Shown: piece by piece, positions 10,645 to 22,500 of the stretch
Layout: each line of letters opens with the position of its first letter
Numbering within the stretch: the first letter of the stretch is position 1
Assembly: GCA_036346355.1 (NCBI GenBank)
Contig: CM070585.1
Location: 4,727,001 to 4,791,000 of the forward strand
Length of the DNA stretch: 64,000 nt
From: Rhipidocladum racemiflorum
Lineage: Eukaryota > Streptophyta > Magnoliopsida > Poales > Poaceae
Direction: 5' to 3'
Program-made: the position numbers and the translations under genes
Notes under the pieces: generated by a model
What the model was told of the DNA's origin: nothing
Database searches by the model: none
What the model saw: only the letters and a program-made list of their open reading frames with translations

Positions 10645-12457
10645 CTTGCCAGTGGGAAAAAATCGTATTTGATACAAGTTTGAACTCGTATTTAGGATAT
10701 GATACAACAGTTTTGGATATTTACAAAAAAATCATTCATCTACGGTTCCTGGTTTACCATCCATGCATCTACCGCAAATGGGGAACCGGCGAAGGGCTTG
10801 TACCGCACATGGGGAACCGGCCAAGGCTTGTACCGCACATGGGGAACCGGCCAAAGGCTTGTACCGCACATGGGGAACCGGCCATGCATCTATGGTAACC
10901 CAGAAACCGACCAAGGGTACAAATTAATTTGTTTTTTGTTTTTTTTCGAATTTTCAAACCGAGGTCATTCAAAATGCAAATAATTTTCGGTATAGAACTC
11001 AAAAATCAATGAGACAACTTTCTAATTGTGTGTAAAATTATTTAGATTATGGATATGCAAAAATATTTTAGTTTTGTTTATTGTGCAACAAACGATGTCC
11101 AAGTCACGGTAAGTTCGGATTTTTCATAACGGGCTGTTGCTTACTCAGATTTTCGAAAACCGGTTGCTGCATATTTATGAAATTGAAATTTCATATCTGG
11201 TTTAATTAGTTTGGTTAAATTCACTCGCTCAAATTTTATATTTTAATGCTGGAGAATTCGGAGGAACCACCGAATTAATTATTTCCATTTTAATTGCAAT
11301 AATTCATATCGAAAGCTACGAACCTCCTAATGGGGAAAAAATATGTATATTTTTATTACGCTATAAGCGTTCATAATATATCACAAAAAGTAGCATGTTC
11401 CATGCAAATTTAAAATGTTAACTCCTCGCAATTATCCACAGGCAAGCCCAATAATCACAACTAAAAACCGAATAAGGAATTTATGCACCACATTACATTC
11501 AGCATTCAGCATTACCCCTTAAGGGCTAAAATATTTTAATTACAGTAAGTATTATAGTCTAACACCAAACGATAATGCTTAGGTATTATTGTCGACAACA
11601 ACTTTATTTTGCAAACTTTCTCCCCCGTATTAATATCCCAATACATTTGTCTAGCGTCTCATGTTCGGTTTTTAGTTGTGATTATTGGGCTTGCCTATGG
11701 ATAACTGCGAGGAGTTAACATTTTAAATTTGCATGGAACATGCTACTTTTTGTGATATATTATGAACACTTATAGCGTAATAAAAATATACATATTTTTT
11801 CCCATTAGGAGGTTCGTAGCTTTTGATATGAATTATTGCAATTAAAATGTAAATAATTAATTCGGTGGTTCCTCCGAATTCTCCAGCATTAAAATATAAA
11901 ATTTGAGCGAGTGAATTTAACCAAACTAATTAAACCAAATATGAAATTTTAATTTCATAAATACGCAGCAACCGATTTTCGAAAATCCGAGTAAGCAACA
12001 GCCCGTTATGAAAAATCTGAATTTACCGTGACTTGAACATCGTTTGTTGCACAAAAAACAAAACTAAAATATTTTTGCATATCCATAATCTAAATAATTT
12101 TACACACAATTAGAAAGTTGTCTCATTGATTTTCGAGTTCCATACCGAAAATTATTTGCATTTCGAATGACCTCGGTTTGAAAATTCGAAAAAAACAAAA
12201 CAAAATTAATTTGTGCCCTTGGCCGGTTCCTGGATTACCATAGATGCATGGCCGGTTCCCCATATGCGGTACAAGCCCTTGGCCGGTTCCCCATGTGCGG
12301 TACAAGCCTTGGCCGGTTCCCCATTTGCGGTAGATGCATGAATGGTAAACCAAGAACCGTAGATTAGTGATTTTTTTGTAAATATCCAAAAATGTTGTAT
12401 CATTTCGTAAATATGAGTTCAAATTTGTATCAAATACGATTTTTTCCCTTGCCAGTG
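10645..12457. mobile_element. Mutator-type foldback element with very long inverted arms
   Basis: The element is 10655-12447. Its ends start GGAAAAAATCGTATTTGATAC on both strands. The two arms (10655 to about 11473, and about 11664-12447) are inverted copies of each other over roughly 800 bp, with only scattered mismatches seen by eye. A spacer of about 190 bp separates them. The flanks CTTGCCAGTG at 10645-10654 and 12448-12457 are a 9-10 bp target duplication, as for Mutator-like elements. No transposase is encoded. A read-through transcript would form a very long hairpin and so be a likely small-RNA source. Confidence 0.88.
10778..10891. repeat. 30 bp direct repeats in the left arm of the foldback element
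   Basis: The core ATGGGGAACCGGC occurs four times, linked by AAGGCTTGTACCGCAC (unit about 29-30 bp). The other arm carries the same array in inverse orientation at about 12222-12345 with only three copies, so the arms differ by one repeat unit. Confidence 0.85.
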
Positions 12458-12774
12458 TGCAGATTAAAGAACAGTAGTTACAGTAACAGTACACAGAGAG
12501 AGTAAAAAGTCTCTCTCCTCAGCAGAACGGATCAGGAGCCCCGAAAATTTGAAATTTAAGAAACAGCACAAGATCACCTCTTCAATGAATCAAACTTTTT
12601 ATTGATTAAATTTTTTCTAGTTCTGACGTTGCTCCTCAGATGCAGCGTGGAAGTTAAAAGAGATCCAGCAAACCATAGGGTGAACCAACGTATGATACTG
12701 TCACATTTCAAGTTTTCAACGGTATGTATGTTACCAGCGGTGCACCACCAATATCATCTGAAATAACTGCATAG

Positions 12775-13294
12775 ACAGATCTCGAATTTTTTTTAAAAAA
12801 TAATCCTTTTTTTAAAATGTATTACGGTATTAATACGCGGAAAATAAAAATTACAAAAATAACACATATAATCACGCAGTTAACCGCTAGGCGATAAATT
12901 CTATGGGAAACAAGGGTATTATCGCCGAATGGTTTGGCGAAAATAGAGTTGCCGCCATACGGTATGGTGAAAATAGAGTTGTAGCCGTACGGAACAGCGA
13001 AAATAGAGTAATCGTCATACGGTACGACAAAAATAGCTATTATTGCTATACGGTACGGCGAAAATAGCTCCTTCCCCCTAAACTCTGACGGCCAACTGTT
13101 AACTGCGTAATTAAGCAGTGGTCGCCGCACTGTTTGGTGAAAATAGATATTTCGCCATACCATTCGGCGAAAATAGCTATTTCGCCGTACCGTTTGGCGA
13201 ATAGGTATTATTTTTGTAATTTTTGTTTTCCGTGTATTAATATCGCAATTTATTTTTAAAAAATTATTATTTAAAAAAAATCCCGACAGATCTC
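12775..13294. mobile_element. Mutator-type MITE with internal GGCGAAAATAG repeats
   Basis: The element is 12784-13285 (502 bp). The ends are imperfect inverted repeats of about 85 bp, with a clear matching block ATTAATACxCGGAAAA on both sides. The flanks ACAGATCTC at 12775-12783 and 13286-13294 are a perfect 9 bp target duplication, the Mutator signature. The interior (12930-13200) holds repeated units of the type CGCCATACGGTxxGGCGAAAATAG, several in inverse orientation. No protein is encoded. Confidence 0.8.
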
Positions 13295-13307
13295 AAAGTG
13301 ACAGGAG

Positions 13308-13309
<2 letters not shown>

Positions 13310-13354
<45 letters not shown>
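13310..13354. repeat. (CT)n microsatellite
   Basis: An uninterrupted CT run of about 45 bp lies some 160 bp beyond the stop codon of the PAIR2 gene, just after the 9 bp duplication of the preceding MITE. Confidence 0.95.
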
Positions 13355-13357
<3 letters not shown>

Positions 13358-13510
13358 TTACGAAGCATACGGACAAGACAAGAATCTACATCTCCCGTGA
13401 GTGCTCTCTCTACCTGCACAAGTTTAAGTACCTGAATTGAACTAGGATATGTACTTCTTTCACCTGAGCTACGAGGTTAGTTGCTCTGCTCCTTGCAGTT
13501 CCACCCCTCC

Positions 13511-16500
13511 TCACTGAACTTGAGACTTCTGGCGCTTGACGTACTGTAGGATCGGCTCCTTCACCTGCGGCATTTGATGGAAACTAAAACTTACTATCCA
13601 TGTGGTACCAAACTATTACCGATGAACAAGTCGATACACCAGATTTATGCATCCAGTAATTAATTTTAGTTCAGTGAAGAAACGTGAGGGTGTTTTGTTT
13701 TACCATGCTAGCCTTCCTGGATCGCTTGCCCTGGGAGGACTGCTGCTCGTCAGCACCAGCCAAAGACTTTCTGATCCTCTGCCCAAGCACTCCACTCTCC
13801 CGGGAACAAATTGGCGCGGCCGGCTGCAAGAAAGCATCGCAGTTCATCGCGTTCAACAACTCTACGATTGTGACTGCCTAGATTCTCAAGTGTGGAAAGT
13901 TATTGACCACTTGGGGGTCGATATCAGGTTTTGGTTATGCCTCGCGCACGCCGGTGGGGGTCCAGCTTGGGTCCTTATCCATCGCGGAAGCTCCTTGTCC
14001 GTTCTGCATGGACACATTCTGCTGCAGCTCTGGTAGCTCCCGAGTGCGGGTAAGATCAGATCGGATGGAGTGGAGGCAACCGATTGTCGAGCCATCTCTC
14101 ATTTCTTGGCCTGTGGAAAGGAAGAGTTAAAACAATGTCACGATGTCGCTGCAGCAAAGACTGCTGCAAAATCCATTGTAAAAGGGACATGGAGATGTGG
14201 ATCACTGTAACCATTTACCGCTCAGGGCGTCTTTGCGCTCAAACTCAGCAGGCCCTACATTGGTATCAATGGCCTGCATGATGTAGCAGAGTTTGAGATT
14301 GATCGGGAATACACAACTGAGTGGTAGAATTACGCCACAAGTAATAGATAAAACTTGGTACTAAAGTTCTGATAGTCAGAGGACAGTATTAGAAAAATTA
14401 TAGTATACAATTTGTTCGTCTACATTGACTTCCAGTATCTTTTTTATCTCAAGGATCTTTTTGTTAGTGGCTTCGGAATGAATGACTGCTTTGCCTGTAA
14501 CACAGAGTGACACATATTAGTAAAAATCAAACATTTGCAAATGCCATAAGCTGGTAAGTTGCATATCAGGGATGGTGCACAATAGCATGATCAGCTAATT
14601 GATTTTAAAGGATTAGTTTTAGTTTTATTACAATAACCGGGGACAACAATATAGGAGGATCAAGTATATCCTAACTATCACTAATTTTCAATGAATCCAG
14701 ACAAATTCTGGAACATTCCAGCTGATGTTTATTTTTCAAGAAAGATCCACATGCAAGCATTACTGCTAAACAGCATTTTTCATGATGCAAAGACTATCCT
14801 TCTTCAAGGGAAGCTGTTCAACAATTCTTCAAATTATTTAGGTGACCGACATGCATAAAGGGATCTCTTGAGTCTCAGTAATAAATCTTTCTGGAATATG
14901 AGATCAGTGGGCTGGTTTATTCAGTTGTGCTTCTTTTCACTAATATAGCAGAATTGGTCAATCATCTAAGTCATTTCCAACTCCACTGGCTGGCCAACTT
15001 CACAAAAAATAAACATATTATAGATGAAACATCTAGAGAAAGAGAGGCTAGAATCTAAAACAGCATTTCGGACTTCTACAGATAAGTTCAAAACTTCAAA
15101 TAGTTACCTAATCTTCGGTTGGCTGAATTCTTAACGTATCCGTCTTGCACCATTTTGTCAATTAACTTTCGGACTGTGTTCTGGCTGGCTTCCCCATCTA
15201 GCTTGCCCTGAAGCTTGGCTATTGTCACATAATCCATGGGAAGTGTGTGGTATAATGCCTATAACAACAATATTGTATCAGGAGAAATGACATGCTTAAT
15301 AAACAAGTAAAGGGTAAAAGAGAGGTCACCTTCATATACATCAGATCACCATTATTGTGTTTGGTTCCTTCAGTAGGTGAGACATTGTGCATGATGACCT
15401 CTTTCTTTATGTGTGGCGTTTTGGGATCAGTAATCTGGAATCGCCCTATGATCATGTCAGTGAAGAACAATACAGCACATGGTAAACAATAATGTTGCTT
15501 AGGTTGACCTTGCTAACAGTATAGGCATCCTTGCTTGCCCTGGAAAGTAGGCAAAATATCCGGTGCAACCACCGTGCAACCCTACTAAAAAAAGTTTAAA
15601 AAAATTCTGAAAAAAATCATGAATGTACATCTCAGCTTACTCCATCTACGTATAAAATTTCATGATCAAATACGTTCTATGCTAGAAGTTACAAAAAAAA
15701 CAAATTTTGTGCTGTCTACTGTAGCAAGATTCCAAGCGAAAATTTGTCTTTTTTGTAACTTTTAGCATAGGACGTATTTGATTATGAAATTTTATACGTA
15801 GATGGGGTAAGTTGAGATGCACATCCATGATTTTTTTCAGAATTTTTTGGAACTTTTTTTATTAGGGTTGCACGGTGGTTGCACGAAGACAGTGGTTGCA
15901 CCGGATATTTTGTCTGGAAAGTAAGACATCTTTAAGTAGCGTCTCCATAATATCTGAAAAGTGAGTCATTAGTCTAGTAATTCAAGACTTAAAATGGGAA
16001 CGAAGAAATAATGCTTGCAGCCTGCATTTTATCGGATCAATCTGATGAGCACACAGAAGTTTTTCCTGCATTACCTTCTACCATTTCCTGCAACACATTC
16101 AACAAGCAATTGTTAACAGCAGGCTAAACAACTCATATAATATGTATCAAGGCACAGTTGTTTTACATACACTGGTGCACAAAAACCTGTAAAAATTTGT
16201 CACTTGTTTACAAGTACAGTGACTAGTACAGAACATTTAACAAAATTCTAAATTGCAATAATCACTATAAAAAGAAATGATATCAAGGGTTACCATTGAT
16301 ATGTCAGGGAAGTTAGAAAGGACATCTGAAACACTAACAGTTCCAATGTCTCTTGAGCATATCCACTCTCTTACTTGAGCCGTTAGCTCTTCCTCATGAG
16401 CAGCATCTTGAGTATCATCTGCAAACATATAGATTTAGAGAAGAACGCATATGCATGAACACTTAGGAAAAACAAAACATATGCTATGCATATGATGCAG

Positions 16501-19500
16501 CATTTCCCAATACATCTGAATAAATTAATAATTTGATATAGTCCGCTTCTGCATGGAAAGAATAAATATATGCATGAGCAAATGAAGCTCTCCTGAACCA
16601 AATAAACTGACGTTCTGAGATTGTACCACTTTGACCTTTGCAGTTCCCATCTTTTTTAATAAATATATTAGCACCAAAAACAGAAAATATGGCAGGGACA
16701 TCATTGAAGAAATGTTACCATTAGGAGCAACAATGTAATGATCCGCTTCAGATGGTCGAACCTAATACAAGTAGGGATTATGTCAGGCAATACTTTAGAT
16801 AAAAATAAATGAAATAAATATTTGCATCCAAAAAGGAGGTACTATAACACATGAGAGAGCGAATTAAAACCATGTTACCGAAACTTATTCTCAATTATAC
16901 GATATGTTTGGTCTTTACCTCAGTGTCAGAAAAGTCATCATCCTGGTCAGACTCATTATCCAAGCTCAGGTTGTCATCTTCACTGTCAACATTGTTATCA
17001 TCACATGGATCAAGGACACTCTTGACCTGCACAAAAAGAACAAAACATGAGAAGCAGATGATTTAATTAAAAAACATGGCAAAACAACAACAACAACAAC
17101 CAAGCCTTTTGTCCTAAACAACTTGAGGTGGGCTAGGAAAGAAACCCAATCAAAGTCAATAAAACCCTTAAACCTTCGATTTTGGGTCATGGTCCTATAC
17201 ATTCCTATCCAACACCAAATCAAAGTTCTGTCAAAAATGCCTGCAATCTCCACTACCTTCAAAGCCAACACAAGATGCTTGCTATTGACATTTCCCACCT
17301 CCATCTTCAAGGGGTTCTTGTTCCATATATTTATGCTCTCATTGTCAGCACAACACTTAAAAAAAGGAGGCTCGTAATCCTCAGGCTGCCAGCATGAAAA
17401 AAAATGTGTTATCTTCCACCAACAAAGTTGTATAGAACAAGAGAAGTTAAATCCTTATTTGCTGAAAGCAAAAGAATTTGGTTATCTACAATGGCAGCTC
17501 CATGTTTCAGTCCGGCTAAATAAATAACTAGGACAAAACGATGAACTCACTGTGACATCATCATAGTATAGCAGCTTCATTAGAATGGTTCGCTGAACAC
17601 AAACAAACAATAGAATCAGCTCAGAACATTCCACTGCAACCAAATTAAGGAAGGTAAAAAATTACCTCCTCTGGCATTTGGTCCAAGGTCCTCATAAGTG
17701 AAACCAGTGTTCTGATCATCTTACAAGCAGAGCTCCTGAAAGGAAACCATTGCCATGTCAGGGTCTTACCACTGATTAGTTACAACTTACAATGGTTACT
17801 TTGACATTAACATGTACAACAAACAGCAATTCATGAGATGATCTGCAGGACATATGGCAGAACTACACTGAAAATGTAATAACTTCATCCTTTAGTACTG
17901 GAATTTGACAAGTCATGCAAGAAAACTAAGAAAAACTTATCCCCCAGTTTCGACAGAAAACTGAACACATTAGTATAGGCCCGTGCAACTTTTTTTCTTA
18001 AAGACTTGTGTGCTACTCCCTCCGGTCTTCAAAAAGCTGACGTTTTGGATATAGTAATGATCAAAATTCCGAAACTTTGACTATCGATATATTTTTAAAT
18101 ATTTAAATTGGATACATGAAAATTATATGTGAACTTGTCTCGAGAAGTACTTTCATAATATTATAATTTTATTGAGTTTTATAAATATATTATAATAAAA
18201 ATTAGTGGTCAAAGTTGTGTTTTGAAAACCGTGTCAATATCCAAAATGTCAGCTTTTTAAAGACCAGAGGGAGTATTATAATAGCCCACAGGTCAACAGT
18301 TACTAAAACCTATGGACCTAAAAATTTTCTCCACATTCCTTACGTAGAGAAAAATAGAATACTGAACTCCTTTCAGTCCTCAGTTTGAGCTGTCAACTTC
18401 TATGAAATTTGTAACAGTCTGCATGTCAACATTACTTTTGTATGAAGAATACAACTTCATGGAAGAACACCATCCACAATTTGTAATGCTAAGGAGTACA
18501 GAAAACTAAATAGAAACAAATCATAGCATCCAAAAGGAATTTGTAAGAGAGCACCTCATCTGATCGGGAGTGACTTCTGCTGCATTTGACTTGAATGTAG
18601 CACTATTTTTCTGGCTCCCTGTGCGGCTCAAGTTCATTGCAACTTCCTCACCACTCGTGTTGAGGTAGCTAAATGAGACTGCAGGGGAATTTTGACAGAG
18701 AATAAGCAAATGTATGACAGATAATACACAATCACCCATGTCAATACAACTTAATATGCTAAAGATTAGCCGGATTCCATGCAGTGATACTCACAGGCAT
18801 ACTCCTCAATCACCGGGCCTTCCTCCTCCTCACAGATACAGAAGAGAAGGGTCTTGAGATATTTCTTTTGTAATGCATCATAGACACCTAAATTTGATCA
18901 CAAAGTTAATCAAATGAATAAAAAATAGAAAGGCACATTTAACACATAATCATAAAACAGTAAATTCGTTGAATGAGCTCAATGCAAGTTCTCTAGGACA
19001 TATTTCACCTTTCTCCATCCAATCAATCAACCTCCTGGACTCAGCATCCATGGGCATCAGCTTCTTAATCTTCATCTCTGCAACAGATAAAAGGGTGTTT
19101 GAGGGTTTGAGCTAATAAATTTCATATTGACTGCAGATTTTGGATATAGAAACTGGGTTTGGGATTATGTCCAATCCTGACCTAGTGCCGGAACTGACTT
19201 ATCATTGAAGTACTTCTCAGGGAATAGGCCTCTGATGTAGCTGATGTTGTATATAGCAATCCGGAGCAAATTCCTTGTCTGTTTGGTCAACATAGTACCA
19301 ATGTTATCCAAAAATCTATATGAATAAGCCAAAACAGCAGACTATGCTACGACTTTCACCAGACAACAGATATTTAAAGAAGAAGCTCGATGCATGAGAC
19401 ATTGAAGACCCATCAAATCATCACAAATCGGGTTACTGACAAACAAGCTCAGAGTGAAGCACAAGGTTCACCAAATCAACACGAGTTATGTTTTTCAATA

Positions 19501-22500
19501 CTGAAACACAGAATACATGAAATACAATAGGGACCTTCCAACTGTAAATGGTGGACTAATGTATCATGATATATTGCACCAATTAACAACCTGATTATTA
19601 TGAACTTGAGATTATAGGATCATGTATTAATATAGCTCATCATATCTGCCAAGTGAAATACAAATCAAACCATTCTAGGAAAAAATGCAACTGATCACAT
19701 GAACAAACAGTTGTAAGAGAAAGGCAAACAAGAATTATCTGTTGGAAATAAACCACCGAACTTTTCAAAAGAAAATCTATAAAAATTTCTGCAATCAACC
19801 AATAATCCTGCAAGTCAAAGCTGTTATGAATAGCACTTGTATTCATCATGAGGCCAATGGGCCAATATATATACATGTACATGAGGGTATAAAGGGAAAG
19901 CATATATTAGGCAATATCTATACAAGGAATAACAGGATACTGTCTAACACCCCCCCTCAAACTCATGGTGGATCAACAACACTGAGTTTGGAGAGGAAAA
20001 AATTATGATAAGCTCTAGTCTGTGTCTTCGTGAAGAAATCGCTTAACTGGAGCTCAAGGCACATCTTGAAGAGCCACGACCTCGCCCTGCACTGTGACCT
20101 CATATAAGAAGCATCAACTCCAATATGCTTGGTGAGTTCATGCTTCACTGGATCTCGAGCAATGTTGATAGCCCCTGTACTGTCAGATAAAAGAGGAGTC
20201 GGTGTAGAAACAGAGACACCAAAATCCTCAAGCAACCACCGTAGCCATGTAACCTCTGCTGTCAAAAGAGCCATAGCCCGCAACTCAAATTTCAAAGACT
20301 CGAGCGAGAAACTACTGCCTGCTTTCTTAGTCTTCCAAGCAATAAGAGAACCACCAAGAAAAACACAAGAAGCGTAAAGGGACCGACGATCGAGTGATCA
20401 CTAGCCCATGTAGCATCGAGTATGCCTGAGTCAGTAAAGAGCTGGAGCGTGGAAAGAAAAGACGGCGAGAGATGGTTCCACGAAGATATCGTAGAACACG
20501 AAGAAGATGACTATAGTGGAGCTGAGTGGGAGCGGAAACGAACTGACTCAGGATATGAACTGGATGAGAAATGTCAGGACGAGTGACACCAAGGTAAACA
20601 AGACTCCCAACAAGATGGCGATAGCGAGTAGGATCCTCAAGAGGTTCACCATCAGTAGGTCGAAGGTGAACATTGAGCTCCATAGGAGTCTCGGCTGTAC
20701 GCTCATCAGTGAGAGATGCACGATCAAGAAGATCCTGGATATACTTTTCTTAGGAGAGAAAGAAACCCTCAGAGGTGGAAGAAACCTCTATCCCAAAAAA
20801 GTATCGGAGAGGATCAAGATCGGACATGAGAAACTGCTCACTGAGACGGGCCTTTACAAAGGCAATATACTGAGAATCATCGCCAGTAATGATCATGTCA
20901 TCAACATACAGAAGAAGAAGAGTCCGACCACGAGAAGAGGTGTGAACAAAGAGCGCAGGATCATGAGCACTAGCAGAAAAACCAGCGGCAGTGATCACAG
21001 AAGAAAAACGCTCAAACCAAGCACGAGGGGCTTGCTTGAGCCCATAAAGAGAGCGACGAAGCCGACAAACCATGCCCTCAGGAAGAGAATACCCCGGTGG
21101 TGGCTGCATAGAGACCTCCTCATGCAGCTCACCATTAAGAAAGGCATTCTTGACATCAAGCTGAGAGATGGACCACTCTCGAACAGAAGCAACAGCAAGA
21201 AGAGTGCGAACAGTGGTCATGTGAGCCACAGGGGCAAATGTCTCATCATAATCACGACCATGCTCCTGCTGAAAACCACGCGCCACAAGACGAGCCTTGT
21301 AGCGCTCAAGAGAACCATCGAGCGAAGTCTTAATCTTATAGACCCACTTGCGGGTAATGGGGCGGACACGTGGAGGAAGTGGAACAAGATCCCATGTGCC
21401 GGTCGCGGTCAAGGGCAGCAATCTCCTCCGCCATCGCATCGCCATTCCTGATGAATAACAAAGATCACGGTAAGAAGTCGGCTCGGCCGTAGCCGCACCA
21501 ACAAAAGCAAAACGCCAGGAGGCCGAATAGACTGCCGATCGCGAAGAGCATAACGAGGAGGAGACATCAAGAAGATGGCTCATCGTAAGAAGATGGCACA
21601 TCGAAGAGTCCTCACCGGCGACGACGAGTGTAGTGGAGAGGATATGGAGAAACAACATCTCAAGAAAGTCAGTATAGGAGAGGGCGGTGGTGAAGAAACC
21701 GCGATAAAGGAGACACCGATCGTGAAGGGAAAGTGGCAATCGGAGTGTCGTGAAAAGTCGAAAAGACAAGTGGCTCAACAAGGGAAGTAGGAGAGGAAGA
21801 AGGACGAGGATAGAAGGGACGAGACTCATCAAAAGTGACATCTCGTGATATCCGTATCCGCCGCCAACAGATCCCAACAACGATATCCCTTATGTTCAGC
21901 ACTATATCCCAGAAAAACACACTCAATAGACTGAGCAGTCAGCTTGGTGCGTTCACGGGATGCAAGAAGAACATAGCACACGCATCCAAAAAGACGAAGT
22001 CCAGAATAATCAGGGGGCATGCCACAAAGACGCTCAAGCCCGGGATCCCGCGCCCGGAGGCGAGAAGAGGGTTGGATGTTGGTCAAGTATGCCGCAGATG
22101 GAAACGGCCTCGGCCAGAAATGAGGTGGAACAATGAAGCAAGCATAAGAGTCGCGAGCCGCCTCAAGGAGATGACGATGCTTGCGCCAAAGAACACCATT
22201 CTCGAGCATGAGCACCGTAACACTAAAATCGAGAAAGAGTGCCCTGTGTGGCAAGAAAAGCTCGAAGAGCGCCGGACAGATACTCCCCTGCCGAGTCAGC
22301 ACGAAGAACACGAATGGGAGAATCAAACTGAGTGTGAATCATGGTGGCAAAAGTCTTATAGATGGATAAAACCTCACTACGAGAGGACATAAAATATATC
22401 CAAGTGTGGCGAGAAAAATCATCTATAAAAAGAATATAGTATCGATGACCCCCTTTTGAAACAAAAGGAGCCGGACCCCACACATCAGAATGAACAAGAT

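Noticed and set aside
10680..12494. Repetitive ORFs of the type GLYRTWGTGQ on both strands
   Set aside because: They arise from the 30 bp direct repeats in the arms of the foldback element and are not proteins.
20507..22392. Long plus-strand open frames of up to 314 codons
   Set aside because: They are antisense shadows of the copia integrase and reverse transcriptase on the minus strand.
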